Source: CBDCVN01 sp965223585
GTDB lineage: Bacteria; Deinococcota; Deinococci; Deinococcales; Trueperaceae
Reading direction: 5' to 3'
Assembly (NCBI GenBank): GCA_965223585.1
Contig: CBDCWW010000024.1
Span: forward strand, 248,001-312,000
Length of the DNA: 64,000 nucleotides
Under the pieces are notes generated by a model, which was not told the DNA's origin, ran no database searches, and worked only from the letters and a program-made list of their open reading frames with translations. Numbering within the stretch: the stretch's first letter is position 1; each line of letters starts with the position of its first letter. This document shows, piece by piece, positions 43,608-52,683 of this stretch. The position numbers and the translations under genes are program-made.

Positions 43608-44827
43608 ACAATTCCAATAAAGTACCTCTGAAAAAACCATCTATTTCCATCACATACATAATTCATGAGATTTGAAGGTAAAAAACAGAAATCAACTTAG
43701 GGAGATTAGCTTCTTAGGAAAAGGTAAAAACTCATATACTTTTAGTTGATATGGGTAGGCCTTATAAAACACTAAAGTTGCAACATACTGTTAAAGAACT
43801 GAAAACTCACTATCAAAAATGTCGTGATGCTGTTGAGAGTAGACGCACACAGGTTATCTGGCTACTTGCGGAAGGGAAAAAACATCACGAAGTAAAGATA
43901 CTAACGGCATACTCAGATTGGAGTGTGCGGGACATTATTGCCAGATATAACAAAAAAGGATTACAAGGGCTTAAAAGTCAGTATGGGGGTAGTTGCGGGG
44001 CTCCAACAATGTTAAGCAAACAAGAACAGTTATTGCTTGATAAAGCTTTGGAAAGTGATCCCATTGATGGAGGGAGATGGAATGGGCGGAAAGTGGTGGC
44101 ATGGATAAAAGAAAATCTAGACAAAGAAATCAGCTTAAGTAGTTGCTATAATTACTTACACAAATTAAATTTTGGCCTAAAGCATCCTCGCCCTAGGCAT
44201 AAACTGGCAAACCTTGCAGAGCAAGAAGAGTTCAAAAAAATCGTTTACCTGAACGATTAATTCAGGTGAGGCAAAATTACCCAAAGGTTGAACTGTGGGC
44301 ATTTGATGAACACCGCCTAGGATTAAAACCAATCATAAAACGTAAATGGACAAAAAAAGGGATAACTCCTATAGCAACAGTGCATCATCGTTATGAGTGG
44401 TTATATCTATATGCATTTGTATTTCCTCAGACAGGGAAAACACATTGGTACATAATGCCAAGAGTAGGAGTAGATATATATGACATAGTGATAAAAGAGT
44501 TTGCGGCAGATGTAAGAGCATCAAAGAATAAAGGAATAATAGTGGTACTAGATCAAGCGGGATGGCACAGCAAAAAGGAATTACCAGCAGGGATAGAATT
44601 AGAATTTCTACCAAGCTACTCACCAGAGTTGCAACCAGCAGAAAGGTTGTGGGAACTTACGGATGATCCTTTAGTAAATAAATATTTTGAAACAATTGAT
44701 GATTTAGAAGCGGCTCTAAAAAAGAGTTGTGAAGATTTAATGCAAAAACCCGATTTAATTAGCCAGCAAACGCTATTTCACTGGTGGCCAATTTTTTAGA
44801 GTAAAAGAGGTTCTTTATTGGAATTGT
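43608..44827 (+). mobile_element. IS630-family element C (two-ORF type)
   Basis: Inverted ends ACAATTCCAATAAAG at the left and the complement CTTTATTGGAATTGT at the right, flanked by TA (43606-43607, 44828-44829). 1220 bp. Inserted in the C-terminal region of lipoprotein L1. The exact target duplicate (TA or an overlapping AT) is uncertain. Confidence 0.85.
43751..44799 (+). CDS. IS630-family transposase with -1 frameshift (element C)
   Basis: The first ORF (43751-44260) has two HTH-like parts (LLAEGKKHHEVKILTAYSDW, SVRDIIARYNKKGLQGL). The second (ending 44799) carries the DDE core VELWAFDEHRLGLKP, IIVVLDQAGWHSKK and SPELQPAERLWEL. They join by a -1 shift at seven A near 44236, giving KNRLPERLIQVRQNYPKVEL as in unsplit relatives. 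A-AAA-AAA is a known slippery heptamer, so programmed frameshifting is likely. Confidence 0.82.
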
Positions 44828-45653
44828 TATCAGACCCACCATAGCTTGTAGCACTACCTGTTAATAGATTACCTCTTGTGATTCCTGTAATGTAAACTGC
44901 CTCATTAACTACAACGTCCCTAGCTTCATCAGCATTTGCTGAACCATAGTTATTGGTGTCAAATTGGCTGATCCATTGCTGGGTACCGCCACTGTTGTAC
45001 TTAAAAACCACAATGTCTGCATTACCAGCATTTGTAAAAGTGGGAAAAGAACCATATGTATGACCAGCAATGTAGATGTTATCATCACTATCATTGGTAA
45101 TGCTTGTAGGAGTAGTGCTACTTGTAGTACTATAGCGTCTGGAGTAACGTGTAGCCCCGGCTGCATTCTTCTTAACAAAGTGTCCAGATATAGTAAAGTA
45201 AATATTATTGTTACTATCAGTAGTAACATCATAGGCATGGTCATTATTAGTTGTACTATGTCCCTTTTGCCAAACAAGATTTAGATTGCTGTTGTACTTG
45301 AAAAGTCTGACGTCTCTGCCTCTACCACCAGCACTGTTATTCCAATCTGTTAAAATAATCAATTTGTTTAAGCTATCTATAGCTATGGCTTTAGGTGTAA
45401 GATCTGGGCGGCTAGCTGAAGTTACAGACCTAGTTTTAAGGAGTGTGCCCTCTGTATTAAACTTCCTTATCGCAAAGTTGTCAGCACCCTCGTCACTAAG
45501 TACATATATCCGATTATTACTATCTATAGCCAAATCAACACCAAAATCATTACCCTTAACTCCAAACTGTCTTATCCACAAACGTTCTCCATCCTTATTG
45601 AACTTTGCTAAAAAGGTATCTTTACCTCCTAATTGAAATCCAAGTGGACCGTA
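44828..45653 (-). pseudogene. Lipoprotein L1, middle fragment
   Basis: From YGPLGFQLGGKDTFLAKFNK to TGSATSYGGSD: several SBBP-type beta-propeller repeats (RLWIRQFGVKGNDFGVDLAI, NNRIYVLSDEG). Bounded on both sides by insertion sequences; the frame is otherwise open. Confidence 0.88.
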
Positions 45654-46938
45654 GGATGACCGGCGATATAAGTTGATTATTTGAGAATCAATTATCATAT
45701 GGGTAATGAACCCATATAGTGAGCAAGTTGAAAAACATATGCAAAGGTATTATGAATCTTTATCTGAAAAAGATAGACGACGCTATGCTGCTGTAGAAGC
45801 GGAGAAGCTAGGTCATGGTGGAATAACATATGTCAGTCAGTTGCTAAAGTGTAGCCCTAATACCATAAAAATAGGATTAGCAGAGCTTGACGATGAGCAA
45901 ATCTTGTCCCAAACTAGAATTCGCCAAGAAGGTGGAGGACGTAAGTCTGTCATTGAAAATAACCAAGAGCTTGAGTTAGCTTTCTTGCAAATTATTGATC
46001 AATATACTGCTGGCTCACCCATGGATCAAAAGATCAAATGGACCTATTTAAACCAGCGTGAATTAACTCAGTTTCTAAAAGAGCAAGGCTTTCAGATAAG
46101 TGAAAAACTGGTGGTTCAACTGCTTGAAAAACACAAATTTCGTAAACGTAAGGCAAAGAAAGTGATGAGTGCTAAGGAGTGCATAGATCGTGATGATCAA
46201 TTCAAGAATATTGCTAAATTAAAAGAAGATTATCAAACTGCTAGACAACCAGTTATTAGCATGGACAGTAAAAAAAAGAGCCTATAGGTGCTTTGTATAG
46301 AAACGGTAAAGTGTATAGCCAACAAGCAATAAAAGTTTATGATCATGATTTCTACTCTTTGGCTGAGGCAATAGCTATTCCTCATGGCATTTATGATTTA
46401 AGGTATAATCTTGGCTACATAACCATTAATACCAGTCATGACACCAGCGAGTTTGCTTGTGACTGTGTTCGTTTATGGTGGCAAAATCACGCAATTAAAC
46501 TCTATGCTCACAGCAAAAAATTGCTAATATTGTGTGACTGTGGAGGTAGCAATAATTCTCGACACTACATATTCAAAGAAGCACTACAAAATCTTGCCAA
46601 TGACCTTGGTTTATCCATACGTATAGCACATTATCCACCCTATAGTTCCAAGTATAATCCTATAGAACATCGTTTATTCCCTCATGTAACTCGTGCTTGC
46701 CAAGGAGTTATACTAGATTCCGTGGAAATCCTCAAGATGCTTATATCTAGAACAGAAACTAAAACAGGACTTAAGGTTTTTGTAAATGTCATAGATAAGC
46801 ACTATAAGAAAGGGCAAAAAGCTGATGAAAATTTCAAACAGGCAATGCCCATTGTTTTTGATGATTTTTTACCATCTTGGAATTACACTGCTGTTCCCCA
46901 ATAATTTTGAAATGCTCAAGTTATTTCGCCGACGATCC
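45654..46938 (+). mobile_element. ISAzo13-family element, copy type 2b
   Basis: 1285 bp, the same as 4881-6165 in opposite orientation, flanked by TA (45652-45653, 46939-46940). Excision rejoins VVGHT to YGPLGFQ in lipoprotein L1. Confidence 0.9.
45706..46904 (+). CDS. ISAzo13-family transposase, frameshifted (copy 2b)
   Basis: Same protein as at 4915-6113: the N-terminal frame 45706-46287, catalytic frame to 46904, joined across eight A (46271-46278) in the D-x-KKKE motif. The preservation of the same shift in both copies argues that it is functional slippage. Confidence 0.85.
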
Positions 46939-47330
46939 TAGGTATGACCCACTACATAAACATCCCCATTACTATCTGTAGCAACTTTGCTAGCCCGATC
47001 GTTAGTCCTAGTTCCAAACTGTAAGCCCCAAAGCTTACCACCATTGTAACGTCTTAAGAACCCATCCCAAAGTCCTAGATTTGTGCCATCAAGATCTCCG
47101 AATGTATCACCTACAACATAAAGATTGTTGCCACTAATAGCTAAACCTCTCCCTTCATCTGATTGTGGTGTAGCAAAATCAAGAGTAGAAAATATAGGGT
47201 CTTCAGCAGGAGCAGGTTCTGTAGGTGGTATAGGTGCCACACTAGTTTGACTACAAGATGCTAAGAAAAAAATGATTAAACCAATAAACCATGTGCTAAT
47301 GTGATATATATATACCTCTTTATTTTTCAT
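46939..47330 (-). pseudogene. Lipoprotein L1, N-terminal fragment
   Basis: Begins MKNKEVYIYHISTWFIGLII with lipobox FFLASC and then SBBP repeats up to VVGHT, where the ISAzo13 element enters. AAGGAG lies just before this ATG. An in-frame upstream ATG (47405) with its own AAAGGAA is conserved in the family, so a longer form is possible. Confidence 0.88.
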
Positions 47331-47462
47331 TATTTTACTCCTTGTATTTATTGAATTTGAAGAATGGTTTGTATTAGCTAGTATATTTTTGACGAAGTTA
47401 CTCATAATTTGTTCCTTTCTATGAACAATTTGAAGAAGATATGTAAGTGGTCTTTTCTTAAG

Positions 47463-47538
47463 TTCACACCTTTAGTGGTGTGTTAAATAGAAGTTTAGGT
47501 CAAATTCTGTAAATTATCAGGAAAGTTAGAGTAGTTTA
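47463..47538 (-). promoter_or_regulatory. Shared upstream module, copy 2 (L1)
   Basis: Hairpin CACACCTTTAGTGGTGTG and the conserved downstream blocks, 130 bp before the L1 start. Confidence 0.7.
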
Positions 47539-47600
47539 TTTGTAAGGAAAAATAGTTTACTGATAAGTGTCTTTAGATGATTCAAAAACTACACAAAAAA

Positions 47601-47630
47601 TAAGCCAGAAGCTTTGTAGCTTCTGACTTA
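47601..47630 (-). terminator. Terminator hairpin of lipoprotein L2
   Basis: TAAGCCAGAAGC / GCTTCTGACTTA with a T-tract on the minus strand. Confidence 0.75.
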
Positions 47631-47662
47631 TCTCACAGAGATTTTTAGCTGTTAAATGCTAC

Positions 47663-48961
47663 TTACTGATCTACCCCTAGAATAGTTCCGTCGGCCTTGT
47701 CGAGTTGTGCAACATAGGCATCAGTAAAACCATAGCTAGTAGCACTACCTGTTAGTAGATTGCCACCTGTATACCCTGTAATATAAACTACATCACTAAC
47801 AGCAATGTCATAAACTCCCTCTGCATCTCTTGAACCATAGTTATTAGTGTCAAATTGGCTGATCCATTGCTGGGTACCACCACTATCGTACTTAAAAACC
47901 ACAATGTCGTGACTGCCAGCATTTGTAAAGGTGGGCAAAGAATCAATTGTGGAACCAGCAATGTAAACATTATCATCGTTATCACTGGTAATGCTGCCGT
48001 ATGGCACTCCATGGATATCACTACTGTGGCTATATCCTAGATATTCTGAGTAAAGGGTTGTTCCAGCTGCATTCATCTTAATAAAGTGTACCGGGCCATC
48101 TACATTAAATGAAAAGTAAATATTATTATTACTGTCGGTAGTAATATCATGAGGATATTCATTATTAGTTGTACTATGCCCCTTTTGCCAAACAGGTCTT
48201 AGATTGTTGTTGTACTTGAAAAGTCTGATATCACGGCCTCTACCGTTGGAATAATTATCCCACTCTGTTAAAATAATCAAGTTGTTTAAATTATCTACAG
48301 CCATGGCTCTAGGAAGAAGGTTAGGGCGACTGCTTGTAGTGACAAACCTAGTTCTAAGGAGTGTACCCTCTGGATGAAACTTTCTTATTACAAAGTTGCT
48401 ACCAAACTCATTGCTAAGTACATATATCCGATTATTGCTATCTACAACTAAATCAATACAATGATCATAACCCTTAGCCCCAAACTGTCTTATCCACAGA
48501 CGTTCTCCATCTTTATTGAATTTTGCTAAAAAGGTGTCTATACCTCCCACTTGAAATCCAAGTGGTCCAAGGGTTTCCCCCACTACATAAATATCCCCAT
48601 TGCTATCTGTAGCAACTTTTAGGGCTTTATCAGAAGATCTAGTCCCAAACTGCAAACCCCAGAGCTTACCACCATTGTAACGTCGTAATATCCCATCAAT
48701 ACTCCCTTGATTTGTACCATCAAGATCTCCACCTGTATCACCTACCACATAAAGATCGTTGTCATTAACAGCCAAGCCGTGCCCAAAATCTCCTTGTGGC
48801 GTCGCAAAATCAAGAGTAGAGAAAACAGGGTCTTCAGCAGGAACAGGTTCTGTAGGTGGTATAGGTGCCACACTAGTTTGACTACAAGATGCTAAGAAAA
48901 AAATAATTAAACCAACAAACCATGTGCTAATGCGGTATAGATAAACCTCTTTGTTTTTCAT
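47663..48961 (-). CDS. SBBP beta-propeller lipoprotein L2
   Basis: 432 aa. Lipoprotein signal MKNKEVYLYRISTWFVGLII with lipobox LASC, a short Pro-rich linker (IPPTEPVPAEDP), then repeated ~40-55 residue blades with D-x-N/D-G-D-I-Y-V-x-G motifs (VATDSNGDIYVVGET, VVDSNNRIYVLSNE, TTDSNNNIYFSF), typical of SBBP propellers. Ends LDKADGTILGVDQ. Intact. Likely surface- or periplasm-exposed; ligand unknown. A longer start at 49060/49036 with a second ribosome site exists. Confidence 0.88.
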   Translation of the reverse strand: MKNKEVYLYRISTWFVGLIIFFLASCSQTSVAPIPPTEPVPAEDPVFSTLDFATPQGDFGHGLAVNDNDLYVVGDTGGDLDGTNQGSIDGILRRYNGGKLWGLQFGTRSSDKALKVATDSNGDIYVVGETLGPLGFQVGGIDTFLAKFNKDGERLWIRQFGAKGYDHCIDLVVDSNNRIYVLSNEFGSNFVIRKFHPEGTLLRTRFVTTSSRPNLLPRAMAVDNLNNLIILTEWDNYSNGRGRDIRLFKYNNNLRPVWQKGHSTTNNEYPHDITTDSNNNIYFSFNVDGPVHFIKMNAAGTTLYSEYLGYSHSSDIHGVPYGSITSDNDDNVYIAGSTIDSLPTFTNAGSHDIVVFKYDSGGTQQWISQFDTNNYGSRDAEGVYDIAVSDVVYITGYTGGNLLTGSATSYGFTDAYVAQLDKADGTILGVDQ

Positions 48962-49091
48962 TATTGTACTCCTTGTATTTATTGAATTTGAAGAATGTTT
49001 GGTATTAGCTAGTATATTTTTGATGCAGTTTTTCATAAATTTGTTCCTTTCTATGAACAATTAAGGAAGATAAGTAAGTGTTTTTTCTTAG

Positions 49092-49168
49092 AGTCACACC
49101 TTTGTTAGTGTGTTAAGTAGAAGCTTAGGTCAAACTCTGTAAATTATCAGGGAAGTTAGAGTAGTTTT
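49092..49168 (-). promoter_or_regulatory. Shared upstream module, copy 3 (L2)
   Basis: Hairpin CACACC-N-GTGTG (slightly degenerate) and the TTAGGTCAAA / AAATTATCAGGG / GTTAGAGTAGTTT blocks, 130 bp before L2. Confidence 0.7.
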
Positions 49169-49231
49169 TTTGCAAAGCAAAAACGACTTGCTGATAGGCA
49201 TTTTTAGATAATCTAAAAATCACATAAAAAA

Positions 49232-49262
49232 ATAAGCCAGAAGTTACGTAACTTCTGGCTTA
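49232..49262 (-). terminator. Terminator hairpin of the 49.3-kb secreted protein gene
   Basis: AAGCCAGAAGTTACGTAACT followed by TCTGGCTT forms a long perfect stem, with TTTTTTTATGTG next on the minus strand. Confidence 0.8.
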
Positions 49263-49315
49263 TCTTGCAGGAATTTTAAAGAATTCGGATGTGACCGAAC
49301 GCAAAGAAGCAGTAG

Positions 49316-49990
49316 TTAATTACAAAATTTTTCGTCCATCCCATTTAATTCCCGTTCTTCACGTATCTGATCACCGTTTTCATTTACATAACTTATCAAT
49401 CCAGCTAACCCATCTGAAACCATTTCTCGACCTGCGTCCCAATCAGCATTGTTGTCAAACTTGATATATGGATAAATAGTTTGAAACGGGGGAACTGAGC
49501 TTGATTTGGAAAGGGCTTGGTTGACTATAACAACGTACTTGTTTAGATCGCAAAATGCGTATCCATTAATGAACTTGCCAGCAAGCTGTGCAAAGGAGTC
49601 GTGGGCATGTCCTAGCTCAAAAGCTGGATCGCCAATACTTCCAACAGCAGTTTGATCAAGCAGTAATTGAAAAAGTTTACCTCTATGCTGAGCAGCATAA
49701 AACCAGAAAACTGCTTCATCTTTTTCCCCTAAATCATATAAGCGAATAGCTGCTACATACATTGCCACAACGGTTAAACCATCCCAATTAGCTTTCATAT
49801 TATCTATAGTCTTGATTACCAATTCAATATCGTCAGATTGAAGCGCCTCGCTATATTCTCCTATTTGAATCAAAGGGCCTTCCGAATCATAAAAGGGGGT
49901 TACGTATATAGGAATACGAGAAGCTGATTCTGCAATAAGGGGTAGAATAGAATTACTCATAATTATTAAGATCAAAATCAATTTTTTCAT
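49316..49990 (-). CDS. Secreted protein of unknown function
   Basis: 224 aa from the ATG at 49990, which follows GGAGG. Signal peptide MKKLILILIIMSNSILPLIA. The mature part is helical (VIKTIDNMKANWDGLTVVAM, DEAVFWFYAAQHRGKLFQLL), suggesting TPR-like packing, with an HAHDSFAQLAGKFINGYAFC segment. Family not recognised. It sits between two SBBP lipoprotein genes and has the same upstream module and terminator, hence presumably the same regulation. Confidence 0.75.
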   Translation of the reverse strand: MKKLILILIIMSNSILPLIAESASRIPIYVTPFYDSEGPLIQIGEYSEALQSDDIELVIKTIDNMKANWDGLTVVAMYVAAIRLYDLGEKDEAVFWFYAAQHRGKLFQLLLDQTAVGSIGDPAFELGHAHDSFAQLAGKFINGYAFCDLNKYVVIVNQALSKSSSVPPFQTIYPYIKFDNNADWDAGREMVSDGLAGLISYVNENGDQIREERELNGMDEKFCN

Positions 49991-50100
49991 TTGTTTGAGA
50001 ACCTCCAATAAAATTTAATAGCAATACCATACAGTGATGGTTAATTTCTGTTCAATAGCTGTGACCGCTTGCGCTCTTAAGGAATCACTTTTTCTTAAGG

Positions 50101-50174
50101 CCACACCCTTAGTGGTGTGTTAGATAGAAGTTTAGGTCAGATTTTGTAAATGAGCAGGGAAGTTAGAGTAGTTT
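50101..50174 (-). promoter_or_regulatory. Shared upstream module, copy 4
   Basis: Hairpin CACACCCTTAGTGGTGTG followed by the conserved blocks, before the secreted protein at 49316-49990. Confidence 0.7.
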
Positions 50175-50236
50175 ACTTGCAAGGTGAAAGTAGCCTGCTG
50201 GCAAGTATTTTTAGATAATTCAAGAACTATACAAAA

Positions 50237-50268
50237 ATAAGCCAGAAGCTTTTTAACTTCTGACTTAT
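50237..50268 (-). terminator. Terminator hairpin of lipoprotein L3
   Basis: ATAAGCCAGAAGC paired with CTTCTGACTTAT, T-tract on the minus strand. Confidence 0.75.
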
Positions 50269-50299
50269 CTCACAGAGATTTTTAGTTGCTAAATGCTAT

Positions 50300-51601
50300 T
50301 TACTGATCTACCCCTAGAATAGTTCCATCACTCTTATCGAGTTGTGCAACATAGGCATCAGGACCACCATAACTTGTGGCACTACCTGTTAATAGATTGC
50401 CTTTTGTGCTTCCTGTAATGTAGATCACATCATTAACAGCTATGTCTAAAGCATCATCATCTTTTGCTGAGCCATAGTTATCTTGGTCAAATTGACTGGT
50501 CCATTCCCAACTGCCGCTACTATTGTACTTAAAAACTACTATGTCATCATCACCAGCATTGCTAAAGCCAGAAAAAGAGCCGCCAGTATTCCCAGCAATG
50601 TAAATGTTATCATCACTATCCAAAGTAATACTTTTGGGAGAAGTATCAAAATTTAAATCACTATATTCCAAACGCCTTTCGTAAAGTGTGTTTCCATTTG
50701 GATTTTTCTTAACAAAGCGCCCCCCACGGAATGCACTTGCTGAACGAAGAGTGAAGTAAATATTGTTATTGCTATCAGTAGTAATATCATGGGGATAATC
50801 ATCACTAGCTGTGCCATAATTCCTTTGCCAGACCTGGCTCAAATTACTTCTATACTTGAAAAGTCTCACATCTAGGGCTTGAGAATTACCACTATTATTC
50901 CATCGTGTTAAAACAATCAAGTTGTTTAAGTTATCTACCGTGATAGCTATAGGAATAAGCCCCGGACGGCTGCTTGATGTAACAGACTTGGTACTAAGTA
51001 GGCTACCTTCTAAGTTAAATTTCCTTATAACAAAATTGCTAGCACCTTCATCACTGAGTACGTATATACGGTCATTGCTATCTATAGCTAAATCATGACC
51101 ACTATCATGACCTTTAGTCCCAAACTGCCTTATCCACACTAGTTCCCCATCTTTACTATATTTTGTTAAAAAAGTATCCCAATCTCCGACCTGAAAACCC
51201 AGCGGACCTCGGGTAGTACCCACCACATAAACATTCCCATCACTATCCGTAGCAACTTTTTTAGCTTCATCATGAACTCTAGTTCCAAACTGTAAACCCC
51301 ATAGCTTGCCTCCATTATAACGTCTTAAGAACCCATCCCGACTCCCTTGGTGTGTGCCATCAAGATCTCCACCTGTATAACCCACCACATAAAGATCATT
51401 GCCATTAACAGCTAAACCCCGACCAACATCAGACTCTGAAGTTGCAAAATCAAGAGTAGAAAAAATAGGGTCTTCAGCAGGAGAAGGTTCTGTAGGTGGT
51501 ATAGGTGCCACACTAGTTTGACTACAAGATGCTAAGAAAAAAATGATTAAACCAATAAACCATGTGCTAATGCGATATATATAAACCTCTTTGTTTTTCA
51601 T
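50300..51601 (-). CDS. SBBP beta-propeller lipoprotein L3
   Basis: 433 aa. Signal and lipobox (MKNKEVYIYRISTWFIGLII, LASC), Pro-rich linker, and propeller blades (VATDSDGNVYVVGTT, AIDSNDRIYVLSDEG, TTDSNNNIYFTLRS, TLDSDDNIYIAGNT), ending LDKSDGTILGVDQ. Intact and closely similar to L2; probably a recent tandem duplicate. An upstream in-frame start (51712/51688) with AAAGGAAC is again present. Confidence 0.88.
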   Translation of the reverse strand: MKNKEVYIYRISTWFIGLIIFFLASCSQTSVAPIPPTEPSPAEDPIFSTLDFATSESDVGRGLAVNGNDLYVVGYTGGDLDGTHQGSRDGFLRRYNGGKLWGLQFGTRVHDEAKKVATDSDGNVYVVGTTRGPLGFQVGDWDTFLTKYSKDGELVWIRQFGTKGHDSGHDLAIDSNDRIYVLSDEGASNFVIRKFNLEGSLLSTKSVTSSSRPGLIPIAITVDNLNNLIVLTRWNNSGNSQALDVRLFKYRSNLSQVWQRNYGTASDDYPHDITTDSNNNIYFTLRSASAFRGGRFVKKNPNGNTLYERRLEYSDLNFDTSPKSITLDSDDNIYIAGNTGGSFSGFSNAGDDDIVVFKYNSSGSWEWTSQFDQDNYGSAKDDDALDIAVNDVIYITGSTKGNLLTGSATSYGGPDAYVAQLDKSDGTILGVDQ

Positions 51602-51743
51602 TATTTTACTCCTTGTATTCATTGAATTTGAGAAATGTTTGTTATTACCTAGACTTGGTGAAGATATATTTTTGATGAAGTTACTCATAAATTTGTTCCT
51701 TTCTATGAACAATTAAGGAAGATATGTAACTGTCTTTTCTTAA

Positions 51744-51820
51744 AGTCACACCTTGTAGTGGTGTGTTAGATAGAAGTTTAGGTCAAACTCTGTAAATTAT
51801 CAGGAAAGTTAGAGTAGTTT
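51744..51820 (-). promoter_or_regulatory. Shared upstream module, copy 5 (L3)
   Basis: CACACC-TTGTAGT-GGTGTG hairpin and the conserved blocks. Confidence 0.7.
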
Positions 51821-51882
51821 TTTAGAAGGCAAAAACAACTTGCTGGTAAGTGTTTTTTGGATAATTCGAAAATCACACAAAA

Positions 51883-51912
51883 ATAAGCCAGAAGCTATAA
51901 AACTTCTGGCTT
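51883..51912 (-). terminator. Repeated terminator-type hairpin (L3/L4 spacer)
   Basis: AATAAGCCAGAAGC paired with ACTTCTGGCTT. It lies between L4 and the L3 module, as in other units; a different terminator (52040-52072) also follows L4. Confidence 0.6.
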
Positions 51913-52039
51913 TTCTCACAGGAATTGTTAGCTATTTAGGATTTTTGTGGGTGCTCGCTCGAGTCCAAATACTATAAAGCTAACGAATGACTACACAATA
52001 GTGTCAGCCTTTAATTTTACTGACACTAAAAGGACAACT

Positions 52040-52072
52040 AAAGAAGTGGCTGTATAGAACAGCCACTTCTTT
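52040..52072 (-). terminator. Strong terminator hairpin of lipoprotein L4
   Basis: AAAGAAGTGGCTGT pairs perfectly with ACAGCCACTTCTTT (14 bp, 5-base loop) directly after the L4 end. Unlike the family hairpin in sequence. Confidence 0.75.
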
Positions 52073-52106
52073 CTAGAAAATATTTTGATTACTAAATGCT
52101 ATCTAC

Positions 52107-52683
52107 TCACTGATCTACGCCTAGAATAGTTCCGTCCCCCTTATTCAGTTGTGCAACGTAGGCATCAGGACCACCATAGCTAGTATTGCTACCTGTTAGA
52201 AGATTGCCAAATGTGTACCCTGTAATATAAATTGAATCATTAACTACAATATCATTAGGAAGGTCGCCATTTGCTGAACCATAGTTATTACTGCCAAACT
52301 GAGTAACTCATTGTTCATTACCAGCACTGTTGTATTTAAAGACGACAATGTCTTTACCACCAGCATTAGTAAAGCCAGGAAAGGAGGCATTTGTGGCTCC
52401 AGCAATATAAATATTATTACTGCTATCTTTAGAAATGCTTCTAGGAAAAGTATCTAAGCTAGTAGGACTATGCTCTAAACGTTTAGAGTATAGGGTTACC
52501 CCAGCAGGGTTCTTTTTAATAAAGTATGCTCCTCTACTTGCAGCAAGAATACGCAATGTGAAGTAAATATTGTTGTTACTGTCAGTAATGATATCATAAG
52601 CAAAGTCATTATTAGCTGTGCTATAAGCCCTTTCCCAAACTGGATTCAGATTGTTGTTGTACTTGAAAAGCCTGATATCTAGA
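52107..52683 (-). pseudogene. Lipoprotein L4, C-terminal part with nonsense codon
   Basis: Propeller blades continue (IYIAGATNASFPGFTNAGGK) to GNEQ, where TGA replaces the Trp codon seen in the paralogues (QQWISQF). The frame then continues open to ...GTILGVDQ with stop at 52107. Interrupted on its upstream side by IS4-type copy 2. Confidence 0.85.
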
